Origin: Anabaena azotica FACHB-119
Lineage (GTDB): Bacteria > Cyanobacteriota > Cyanobacteriia > Cyanobacteriales > Nostocaceae
Direction of reading: 5' to 3'
NCBI RefSeq assembly: GCF_014697625.1
Contig: NZ_JACJSG010000049.1
Location: 1-57,711, forward strand
Length of the DNA: 57,711 bases
The translations under genes were made by a program, and so were the position numbers. The notes beneath the pieces are model-generated. The model saw only the letters and a list, made by a program, of their open reading frames with translations, searched no databases and was not told the origin of the DNA. Below, piece after piece: positions 45,281 through 52,636 of this stretch (position 1 is the stretch's first letter; each line of letters begins with the position of its first letter).

Positions 45281-46162
45281 TTAAATATAACGCTGCAATA
45301 AGCCAATAACTACTTCTGGTAGTTCTAAATGTGGTAGTACTCCTGTGTCGGCGATCGCATAAAATTTCCTAACAACACCAGGGTTTAAGCTAGCCAAGCG
45401 CTGTCCTAATTTGACGCTAGTAAATTGTGCTTTCTCTCCCCAAAAAATTACGGTGGGAGTTAGCAATTGCTGCATATACAAACTCAGGTCAAAATAAAGG
45501 TCGCCTTTTAAAAAGGATAAGGCTGCAAACTTAGCATTAGGCTGTTGTGCAGAATATAAATAAGCGTCTACCATTTCTTGTGAGATACGTTGCGGTTGTG
45601 CAAACAGAAAACTTTGCAGAAAATTTCTCACTGCAAGTTCATTCTCTGCACCCAAGGCATAAATTAAATTATCTAACAAAGGTGTATTAATTACCGAAAG
45701 AGGAAGCCTGCGTCCAGCACCTTGACCAAAATCATCAAACCCAGAAGGACAAACTAAATATAATGAATCAAATAAATGGGGTTGGCTAATAGCTAAACGG
45801 ATAGTCAAAGCCGCAGTTAAAGAAGAGGCGATGACTTTGACTGGTTGATGACAAGTTTGGGTGATGAATTGGGCGATCGCCGTCAGATAATCCTTTATCT
45901 GGTAATCTCTTACTGGATGTGCAGACTCTCCCCAACCAATTAAATCAGGTGCGAGAATGCGGTGTGTAGCTGCAAAAGCTGGATATACCTTAGACCATTC
46001 GTAAGCAGACGCACCTCCACCAAAATTATGGAGAAACAGTAACGGCGGTAAATTTTCATCAGCATTCAACCAGGGAGCGTCAATTTGAGTATAGTAAACC
46101 ATTGCTCCCAAGGATGTATGGATGACTTTATGACCAAAGCCAGGCGGTTGAAACTGAAGCAT
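45281..46162 (-). CDS. Alpha/beta-hydrolase fold protein
   Basis: 293 residues. LLFLHNFGGGASAYEW is the oxyanion-hole region and DLIGWGESAHP the typical strand-loop. The nucleophile elbow reads ASSLTA rather than the usual G-x-S-x-G. A possible catalytic His lies in VLPHLELPE near the C-terminus. Substrate unknown; the atypical elbow makes activity uncertain. ATG 46162; 31 bp after the HugZ-like gene, likely co-transcribed. Confidence 0.8.
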   Translation of the reverse strand: MLQFQPPGFGHKVIHTSLGAMVYYTQIDAPWLNADENLPPLLFLHNFGGGASAYEWSKVYPAFAATHRILAPDLIGWGESAHPVRDYQIKDYLTAIAQFITQTCHQPVKVIASSLTAALTIRLAISQPHLFDSLYLVCPSGFDDFGQGAGRRLPLSVINTPLLDNLIYALGAENELAVRNFLQSFLFAQPQRISQEMVDAYLYSAQQPNAKFAALSFLKGDLYFDLSLYMQQLLTPTVIFWGEKAQFTSVKLGQRLASLNPGVVRKFYAIADTGVLPHLELPEVVIGLLQRYI

Positions 46163-46193
46163 AGGAGGTTAACTGTTAACTGTTGACTGTTGA

Positions 46194-46691
46194 CTATCTT
46201 TTGTCACCTGTGATTTGCTCTAGTTTATCTAAGCGATCGCCACTAATGTGATAGATTGATCCAAACCCAATCACAAAACGTCCCTCCTTGGGAGTGAGTT
46301 GGAAAATCCGAAAATCAGCCAAGCCACGTAATACTTCAATAACTTGACCATAACGCTCTTGAAATTGGTCTACAATTTGCTTCCAAGTTTCAGACTCGCG
46401 CTCAATCAGCCTAGCTGTACAATCAAAGTTTAAACGACGACGTGCAAATATTTGATTAGCCTTTGCTTCATCCTCAATAAACAAAACATTAACATGAGGA
46501 TTAGCCTCAATATTGCTAGTGTGAGTAGCAAGCCCACTTACATAAATATAAATATTTTTAGCATCATCTATCACAAAGGGAGCATAACTTCCATTTGGAA
46601 TACCCTCCTTAGATACCGTACTAATGACAGCACTTGCAAACTCTTGAATAAAACCCTCATACTCAGCCTGAGCTTGTTCCAGTTGGCTCAT
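46194..46691 (-). CDS. HugZ/pyridoxamine 5'-phosphate oxidase-like split-barrel protein
   Basis: 165 residues. The split-barrel core is visible as AVISTVSKEGIPNGSYAPFVIDD, IYIYVSGLATHTSNIEANPHVNVLFIEDE, and ARRRLNFDCTARLIERE. A heme-oxygenase-like HugZ/HutZ pattern continues to GRFVIGFGSIYHISGD. Family members bind heme or flavin; HugZ degrades heme. Whether heme is the ligand here cannot be decided without a structure-based search. ATG 46691. Confidence 0.75.
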   Translation of the reverse strand: MSQLEQAQAEYEGFIQEFASAVISTVSKEGIPNGSYAPFVIDDAKNIYIYVSGLATHTSNIEANPHVNVLFIEDEAKANQIFARRRLNFDCTARLIERESETWKQIVDQFQERYGQVIEVLRGLADFRIFQLTPKEGRFVIGFGSIYHISGDRLDKLEQITGDKR

Positions 46692-46819
46692 AGTTAGATT
46701 TCTATTCGATTAATAATACTCACTTAGAGTATCCTAACGTGCTTCAGTGAGATGATAAGCAGGGAACAGAGAACAAAAAACAGCAGGTAGAAATTCATCA
46801 TTCTCCCCTACACTCTTTT

Positions 46820-46835
46820 CCCCTCCTGGGAGGGG
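46820..46835. repeat. Perfect 7-bp GC hairpin
   Basis: CCCCTCC-TG-GGAGGGG forms a hairpin in the gap upstream of the CIA30-Rossmann gene. It looks like part of a dispersed GGGAGGGGCTAGGGGTGGG-type repeat. Confidence 0.55.
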
Positions 46836-46901
46836 CTAGGGGTGGGTTACTCCCACCAATCGCTATCATGTAGCAAGATACTAAATTATGAGGACGCAAT
46901 T

Positions 46902-48380
46902 ATGACGGATAAAAATCGTTCTCAATGGGACTTAGGTAGGTTTATTGAAACGCTGACTTACTTCGAGGTCATACCTTTTTTGAACTGGGTACAGCAGTTA
47001 ATTCAGGGTAGTCCCCAGAATTATCAACCTCGAACTGATGGAGACGAGAACATGGGTGTAATTTTAGTAGCTGGTGCAACGGGTGGTGTTGGTAAACGAG
47101 TAGTACAGCAACTACAGAAACAAGGTAAGCAAGTCCGCGCCTTGGTGCGAGACATTGATAAAGCAAGGTCAATTCTAGGTAATGATGTTGATTTAGTAGT
47201 TGCAGACATTACTAAACCAGAAACCTTAACTTCTCTTGTTATGGCTAACATCCAAGCTGTTATTTGTTGTACAGCAGTACGTGTGCAACCAGTAGAAGGA
47301 GACACAGCAGATAGAGCTAAATATTATCAAGGTGTAAAATTTTACCAGCCAGAAATTGTTGGCGACACTCCAGAAAATGTGGAATATCAAGGAGTAAAAA
47401 ATTTAGTTACAGCAGCCGCAAAATATTTACCAGCAACAACTGAAAAAGTAATATTTGACTTTACACGTCCATCAACAGAGTTAAAAAATATTTGGGGTGC
47501 GCTAGATGATGTAGTCATGGGTGGCGTGAGTGCTAGTAATATTCAATTGATAGAAAATGCCGCTTTATTTGCTGGTAATGTTTCTACAGCTAACTCTGGA
47601 GGATTCGCTTCTGTCAGAACGAGGAACTTTGACCCGCCATTTAATTTATCCGGTTATGATGGCGTTGAATTGCGTGTCAAAGGTGATGGTCAGCGTTATA
47701 AAATATTTCTCAGGACAGACACTAAATGGGATGGATTAGGATATGGCTATTCTTTTGATACTGTTGCTAACACTTGGATAAACGTCCGCATACCTTTTGC
47801 CGAGTTGGTTCCTGTATTCCGTGCCAAAACTGTTAAAGATGCGCCACCAATTGACAGCAGTAAAGTCAATTCTTTCCAATTGATGTTGAGTAAATTTGAA
47901 TATGACGGTGCTTTAAATCCCCACTTCTCAGCAGGCAGTTTTGCACTACAAATAGAATCTATCAAAGCTTACAGTGGAACAAACACACCAAAGTTTATTC
48001 TAGTCAGTTCCGCAGGTGTCACTCGCCCTGGAAGACCAGGAATTAATTTAGATGAAGAACCCCCCGCAGTCAGATTAAATGATCAATTGGGTGGTATTTT
48101 AACTTGGAAGTTAAAAGGCGAGGATAGTTTAAGAGAGAGTGGGATTCCTTACATAATTATTAGACCTTGTGCTTTAACTGAAGAGGCTGGTGGTAAGGAA
48201 TTAATATTTGAACAAGGTGATAACATTAGAGGCAAAATCAGCCGTGAGGATGTGGCTGAATTGTGTGTGCGATCGCTACAACAAAAGGTATGTAATCTAA
48301 CATTTGAAGTCAAGGAAGGTACGAATGTCACCCAATTCCTATATTGGCAGCATTTATTTACCAATTTAAAACCTGACTGA
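46902..48380 (+). CDS. Rossmann-fold (Ycf39-like) protein with inserted CIA30 domain
   Basis: The frame starts at 46842, but ATG 46902 is preceded by GAGGA with 9-nt spacing and is chosen (492 residues). An NAD(P)-binding core begins near residue 50 (VAGATGGVGKRVVQQLQKQG, then ALVRDIDKA). It is interrupted at about 165-355 by a CIA30-like domain (GALDDVVMGGVSAS, GFASVRTRNF, YDGVELRVKGDG). The Rossmann part then resumes (FILVSSAGVTRPGRPG, YIIIRPCALTE). CIA30/NDUFAF1 helps assemble mitochondrial complex I. In cyanobacteria a role in NDH-1 or photosystem assembly has been proposed for this architecture. Confidence 0.8.
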   Translation: MTDKNRSQWDLGRFIETLTYFEVIPFLNWVQQLIQGSPQNYQPRTDGDENMGVILVAGATGGVGKRVVQQLQKQGKQVRALVRDIDKARSILGNDVDLVVADITKPETLTSLVMANIQAVICCTAVRVQPVEGDTADRAKYYQGVKFYQPEIVGDTPENVEYQGVKNLVTAAAKYLPATTEKVIFDFTRPSTELKNIWGALDDVVMGGVSASNIQLIENAALFAGNVSTANSGGFASVRTRNFDPPFNLSGYDGVELRVKGDGQRYKIFLRTDTKWDGLGYGYSFDTVANTWINVRIPFAELVPVFRAKTVKDAPPIDSSKVNSFQLMLSKFEYDGALNPHFSAGSFALQIESIKAYSGTNTPKFILVSSAGVTRPGRPGINLDEEPPAVRLNDQLGGILTWKLKGEDSLRESGIPYIIIRPCALTEEAGGKELIFEQGDNIRGKISREDVAELCVRSLQQKVCNLTFEVKEGTNVTQFLYWQHLFTNLKPD

Positions 48381-48400
48381 TAAATGACACCAAAGAAATA

Positions 48401-48440
48401 GGGGAGTTGAGTAAATAATTATTTTATCAATTAACTCCCC
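48401..48440. other. Inverted repeat between CIA30 gene and next gene
   Basis: GGGGAGTTGA (48401-48410) pairs with TTAACTCCCC (48431-48440), 9 of 10 positions. It may terminate the CIA30 transcript or shape the leader of the next gene, whose ribosome site AAGGAG follows at once. Confidence 0.55.
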
Positions 48441-48455
48441 CAAGGAGTAGATAAA

Positions 48456-48797
48456 ATGTTTCGTAAATGGTTATTTGCAGGTGCATTAATAATTGTCATT
48501 TGGTTAGGTTTGTTATCAACTCCAGCATCATCACAGCAAATAGAGTCTCGCATCAACAATTTAGAAGCCGATTTTAATCGCGTATTATCAAGATTAAATC
48601 AAATCGAAGGACAACTTAATCAACGCCAACCAGGGTCTTCTTCTAGAACAACAATTACAGTTCCATCTGGTTCTAGAAGAAACTTGTCCCAAACCCAACG
48701 GGAGCAAATGTTTGATAGGCTAGCGACTTTAGTAGTGGAATTAAAGCAACAGGTTAATAAATTAGAGACACGAGTTGGTAAATTAGAATCACGCTAA
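48456..48797 (+). CDS. Exported small coiled-coil protein
   Basis: 113 residues. It has a signal peptide (about 1-27, LIIVIWLGLLSTPASSQ with an A-x-S/Q type cut). A heptad stretch ESRINNLEADFNRVLSRLNQIEGQLNQ, a Ser/Arg linker and a second heptad stretch (LVVELKQQVNKLETRVGKL) follow. It is likely a periplasmic trimeric or dimeric coiled coil. Function unknown. AAGGAG lies 9 nt before the ATG. Confidence 0.65.
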   Translation: MFRKWLFAGALIIVIWLGLLSTPASSQQIESRINNLEADFNRVLSRLNQIEGQLNQRQPGSSSRTTITVPSGSRRNLSQTQREQMFDRLATLVVELKQQVNKLETRVGKLESR

Positions 48798-48800
48798 ATT

Positions 48801-48857
48801 TTCAGTTGTCAGTTGTTTTTGCATTGCTACTGACAACTGACCACTCACAACTGACAT
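48801..48857. repeat. CAGTTGTCAGTTG-type inverted short repeat
   Basis: TCAGTTGTCAGTTG faces GACAACTGACCACTCACAACTGA between two convergent small genes. The same heptad family recurs at about 2275-2292, 12940-12985 and 46168-46196 in this window. Confidence 0.65.
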
Positions 48858-48858
48858 C

Positions 48859-49056
48859 TTACCTGTAATAACATTTATCAATCCAAACCCGCATTTCTTC
48901 TTCAGAACCGAAACAGGCTGAACGTCCTGTCATAGGGTCATAAGCACGCCAACAATCTGATTCTTGCCATACTTGTAAGTCAGAACTGCTAACCAGCCAT
49001 GTGTGGAATGTTTGCCAAAGTTTGCGGATTGTTAATGAAAAATTAGATTTATTCAT
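48859..49056 (-). CDS. Small conserved cyanobacterial protein
   Basis: 65 residues from ATG 49056 (a GTG at 49095 would add 13). The pattern LWQTFHTWLVSSSDLQVWQE, then CWRAYDPMTGRSACF and EEEMRVWIDKCYY, looks like a small cyanobacterial family of unknown function. It is divergent from the MocR gene, with a palindromic site between them, so the MocR protein may control it. Confidence 0.55.
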   Translation of the reverse strand: MNKSNFSLTIRKLWQTFHTWLVSSSDLQVWQESDCWRAYDPMTGRSACFGSEEEMRVWIDKCYYR

Positions 49057-49145
49057 AGTGAAAGTGCCTGATAAATAATCAACTATTACTTTCACTTTCT
49101 CCTGATAATTAATAACGCGGAAGGTACAGTTTATCTAGATTTCTA

Positions 49146-49203
49146 CTAGTACAGTCTGGCGCTATGACAACTGTTATAGTCAAAAATAACCGAACTGTAC
49201 TAG
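49146..49203. promoter_or_regulatory. Palindromic operator candidate for the MocR regulator
   Basis: CTAGTACAGT (49146-49155) is repeated in reverse as ACTGTACTAG (49194-49203), perfect over 10 bp, centre-to-centre 48 bp. It lies 69 bp before the MocR start and upstream of the divergent small gene. MocR proteins typically control themselves and a neighbour through paired sites. Confidence 0.55.
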
Positions 49204-49272
49204 GTAAAATAGACAAAAATCATTTATATTGCGATTATTGATGATTTTTTCCTCATTAATGAGTGCGCCAAG

Positions 49273-50769
49273 ATGAATATTATTTTGGAACGGCAATCAC
49301 GCAAACCGATTTATTTACAAATCCGCGATCGCATCAGTCATCTTATCAAATCAGGCGCACTCAAAGCAGGCGATCGCCTCCCGTCAATTCGCGCCTTAGC
49401 TGAAAGTTTACAAGTCAATAAGCTGACAATTATCGAAGCCTACAGCGTCTTAGAAGCAGATGGAATTATCGCCGCACGTCAAGGTTCAGGGTATTTTGTC
49501 AGCAGTGTCACGTCTTCTTGCAGTAACTTAAAGTCTACCTTTTCCCCCGTACAAAACGTAATGATTTTGGAATCATTGGGTAATGGTTCTTATTACGACA
49601 CATACACACCTTTAATTCATGCACAAACACAGCCTGGAATAATTAATTTTGGTTATGGTTATCCGCCACCACCAAAAGATATTAACCAAATTGCTAGACG
49701 CGCACTTAAACAAGAAGACACAGATATTTTATTTCGCTATGATTTACCCCAAGGACAAGTAAATCTATGTAAACAAATTGCCCAGATGCTTGTACAACAA
49801 GGATTAGAAGTATATCCTGAAAACTTAATTATTACTAATGGCTCTCAGCAAGGATTGTCATTAGCAATGAATTATTATGTACAACCAGGAGATTGGGTAA
49901 TTGTCGAATCTCCCACTTATTACGGTGCAATTTCTATCTTAGAAAACTTAGGAGCCAGAATAATTGGTATTCCTATGACGGCTGAGGGAATAAATCTTAA
50001 CTTATTAGAACAATATTTACGCAGCCATAGCCCAAAATTAATCTACACTATCACCACCTTTCACAATCCTACAGGCTTAACCACAACTCAAGTCCACAGA
50101 CAACAACTATTAGCACTAGCAGAAAAATACGAATGTCCAATTTTAGAAGATAACGCCTACGAAGGTTTACATTTTGAACCTGTACCAGCACCAATCAAAG
50201 CGTTAGATAAACATGATTTAGTAACATATTTAGGTACATTTTCTAAAACCTTACTGCCAGGTTTACGTGTAGGTTATATGGTAGTCACAGGTAAACATTA
50301 TCCAGCAATTATTGAGCGCAAATTCCTACATGACTTTCACACTTCCAGTATTTCCCAAGCCATAGTCAGCGAATATCTCGCTTCAGGACATTATCGGCGA
50401 CATCTCAACCGACTCCGCACAGATAACTTGCAAAGTCGCAATGCTATGTTGCAAGCATTAGAACGTTATTTTCCTGAAGAAGCACGATGGACAGTTCCCC
50501 AAGGCGGGTTGTTTCTTTGGGTGCAGTTACCGGATGATATTCCTATTCAAACACTGCGTAATGAAGCTTTAGCAGAAAACGTGTTTATTGCTTGTAGTTC
50601 GGCATTTTTCCCAGACAAGCAAGGTTATCCTGCAATGCGTTTAACTTTCCGTTTATCAATAGAAGAGATTGAAACAGGTGTAGAAATTGTAGGTAGATTA
50701 TTGAAAAAGCATATTCGCAGGGGAGTTAAACCAGTAGTTAATTATCAACCACTGGCTCATAGTATTTAG
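49273..50769 (+). CDS. MocR-type (GntR/aminotransferase fusion) transcriptional regulator
   Basis: 498 residues. The N-terminal GntR winged helix (1-75, RKPIYLQIRDRISHLIKSGAL, DRLPSIRALAESLQVNKLTI, ARQGSGYFV) is fused to a fold-type I aminotransferase domain (about 110-490). The PLP lysine lies in LGTFSKTLLPGLRVGYM, with NPTG and EDNAYEGL motifs. MocR proteins use PLP or an amino-compound as effector. The pathway is not shown, since no PLP or GABA genes are adjacent. ATG 49273. Confidence 0.9.
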   Translation: MNIILERQSRKPIYLQIRDRISHLIKSGALKAGDRLPSIRALAESLQVNKLTIIEAYSVLEADGIIAARQGSGYFVSSVTSSCSNLKSTFSPVQNVMILESLGNGSYYDTYTPLIHAQTQPGIINFGYGYPPPPKDINQIARRALKQEDTDILFRYDLPQGQVNLCKQIAQMLVQQGLEVYPENLIITNGSQQGLSLAMNYYVQPGDWVIVESPTYYGAISILENLGARIIGIPMTAEGINLNLLEQYLRSHSPKLIYTITTFHNPTGLTTTQVHRQQLLALAEKYECPILEDNAYEGLHFEPVPAPIKALDKHDLVTYLGTFSKTLLPGLRVGYMVVTGKHYPAIIERKFLHDFHTSSISQAIVSEYLASGHYRRHLNRLRTDNLQSRNAMLQALERYFPEEARWTVPQGGLFLWVQLPDDIPIQTLRNEALAENVFIACSSAFFPDKQGYPAMRLTFRLSIEEIETGVEIVGRLLKKHIRRGVKPVVNYQPLAHSI

Positions 50770-50850
50770 CGATCGCCTACACAAATCCAGCATACCAGTT
50801 AAAGTACCCGCACTCACTCAGGTACTTGTACAATATAGGCGATCGCTAGT

Positions 50851-51186
50851 CTATAAATACTCAATCCATCCGCGCATTTCATCAGGACTCAAAACTTCAT
50901 AAATCAAAATCAAGCTACGAATTATTTCACCTAAAGAACGAGTATTTTTCTGACAAAAAGCAACTCCCCAGTGAGATGTACTTTGACTTGCCAATCTTAA
51001 AAAATCTGTATCATGTGTAACTATTACCCGCCCTTGTTCACAAGCAAACGCTAATTGTACCTCATCTGGTTGTCCAAGTAAGCCCATCTCACGCGCTGTA
51101 GTAACATTAATGCCATGACGACGCAAAGCCAAGGCGACATCTGGATCAACATTTTCATCCAAATGAAATTGAATACGGTTACTCAC
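50851..51186 (-). CDS. DUF5615 PIN-like protein, toxin of a DUF433/DUF5615 module
   Basis: 111 residues, GTG start overlapping the upstream stop. FHLDENVDPDVALALRRHG carries the first acidic pair, EMGLLGQPDEVQLAFA the middle, and VIVTHDTDFLRLA the C-terminal acidic motif. These together form a PIN-like nuclease centre. Its gene overlaps the DUF433 gene by 8 nt, the usual toxin-antitoxin order (antitoxin first). Nuclease activity is inferred from fold only. Confidence 0.82.
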   Translation of the reverse strand: MSNRIQFHLDENVDPDVALALRRHGINVTTAREMGLLGQPDEVQLAFACEQGRVIVTHDTDFLRLASQSTSHWGVAFCQKNTRSLGEIIRSLILIYEVLSPDEMRGWIEYL

Positions 51187-51490
51187 TACCTAATTCCTTT
51201 AACTTTGCTTGCAAGCGGGATGGGTAATGAGTCTGCAACGCATGAGAAAATTCTTCATCAGCTTGAATACTTTGATCAATTTCAATTTGATGATCGTAAT
51301 AATATGCCATAGCTGCATAAACTGAAGCTAAGGAAAGCTGATATTTTCCTGCAATCAAATCTAAAGACTGTCCCATGCGTAAATATAGCGTGGCAATATC
51401 AGCAACAGTTATGCGAGTACCTGCAATTCGTGGTTTACCACCTCTAATTCCTGGTGTAATTTCAATATGTTGATTGAGTGTAATTTCCAT
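51179..51490 (-). CDS. DUF433 protein, antitoxin of the module
   Basis: ATG 51490 gives 103 residues (a TTG four codons upstream is less likely). The DUF433 signature is plain: EITPGIRGGKPRIAGTRITVADIA, then LIAGKYQLSLASVYAAMAYYYDH. These small helical proteins are DNA-binding antitoxins paired with DUF5615 toxins. It lies first in the two-gene unit, so it is likely to repress the shared promoter. Confidence 0.85.
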   Translation of the reverse strand: MEITLNQHIEITPGIRGGKPRIAGTRITVADIATLYLRMGQSLDLIAGKYQLSLASVYAAMAYYYDHQIEIDQSIQADEEFSHALQTHYPSRLQAKLKELGSE

Positions 51491-51608
51491 AAATATATAC
51501 AATTTGGCTTTGTTAGAGAAACTTTTGGTAATTGCAAAATCTGAGCGATCGCCAAAGGCTTAAGCTTTGCTTATCGCACTCACCTACTTGTACAATATAA
51601 GCGATCGC

Positions 51609-52343
51609 CTATTCAGCTTTTCCTGTAATTTCATTAGGCATAGAGGCAATTACATTTTGATAAACTTCTGTCGCTAATTTATATGCCTTATTTAATTCTC
51701 CAGGGGTAGGAATAAAATCTTCTGTTGCTTCCATTGGGTAGCGATATGTTTGATTATACTGACTGAGATATCCTGCTTCTTTTAAAAGAGTGGCAAATTT
51801 TGGCTCAAATTTAGAAGCTAATTTGACTAAGCTATTAATGTTGTGAGTATCTCCTGGGTCAGTATCATGAAAAACAAGAAAGCCTTTAAGAGCTTTTTCT
51901 GCTCCTTTTTGACAATGATAAATTGCTATATCCGGTAGTTCTGGAGCTAATTTTTGTGCTGCATTCAAATCACGTTGGGCTTTTTCAACCAAAACTGTAC
52001 CAGAATGCGTTTTGCTTTGTCCATAAAGTAATCTACCTTGTTCTACAATTTTTCTGGTAAGGGATGCAGGCACAGTTTTAAACGTTTCTACATCAGTTCT
52101 GGTCTTAATCAAAATATCGACATCTATCATCAAGTCTTCCAGCGAGTTTATTGCTTGCACTCCTAACTCAATGCGGTTAAAGTTTGGTATGTTATCTGGT
52201 AATATAATACATAAATCTAAATCACTATACTCATGGGGAGTTCCCCAAGCATAAGAACCAAATAAAATAATTTCTTCAGGTTTTAATAACGCTACTAATC
52301 GACGAGTAATTTCTGAGATTAGGGAATTAGTAATGAGTGTCAT
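51609..52343 (-). CDS. Fused nucleotidyltransferase (MNT) - HEPN protein
   Basis: 244 residues. An MNT domain lies at about 1-110 with ILFGSYAWGTPHEYSDLDLCI (the GSxxxG and D-x-D metal motif). A HEPN-type helical domain follows at about 115-235 (AIYHCQKGAEKALKGFLVFHDTDPGDTHNINSLVKL, quoted in parts: YHCQKGAEKAL and THNINSL). In split form these act as antitoxin (MNT) and toxin (HEPN RNase). The fusion would hold both in one chain. The classical Rx4-6H RNase motif was not clearly found, so activity is doubtful. ATG 52343. Confidence 0.83.
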   Translation of the reverse strand: MTLITNSLISEITRRLVALLKPEEIILFGSYAWGTPHEYSDLDLCIILPDNIPNFNRIELGVQAINSLEDLMIDVDILIKTRTDVETFKTVPASLTRKIVEQGRLLYGQSKTHSGTVLVEKAQRDLNAAQKLAPELPDIAIYHCQKGAEKALKGFLVFHDTDPGDTHNINSLVKLASKFEPKFATLLKEAGYLSQYNQTYRYPMEATEDFIPTPGELNKAYKLATEVYQNVIASMPNEITGKAE

Positions 52344-52516
52344 ATTACAACCACAATGTATTCTAATTTCTACAACTAGACTAGTTCAATTATTGAGCGA
52401 TCGCTACGTCCGCCGTTCGCAAAGTGTCTCGTAGAGAAGGCATCGTACTCATTGACAATTGTAGATTGCCTTTGCTGATAACAGGATGTCACACAAGATG
52501 GGAGAGGGCATAATCA

Positions 52517-52636
52517 CGAATTGCGAATTATCTTTTTAGCCAATTGCCACAATAAATAAAACGGTAAAATTATTATCAGTAACAAGAATTGTAAAAATTG
52601 ACCTAACCATCTTTTCCAAGCTGGGACGGGAGTTAA
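52517..52636 (-). other. In-frame 40-codon extension after the NLR stop, with a membrane helix
   Basis: After the TAG at 52637-52639 the same frame stays open for 40 codons to a TGA at 52514-52516. Its translation begins LTPVPAWKRWLGQF and has one strongly hydrophobic stretch (LQFLLLIIILPFYLLWQLA) and a basic end. This is what a tail-anchor would look like. It may be an ancestral C-terminus cut off by the amber codon, or be made by readthrough. Confidence 0.5.
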
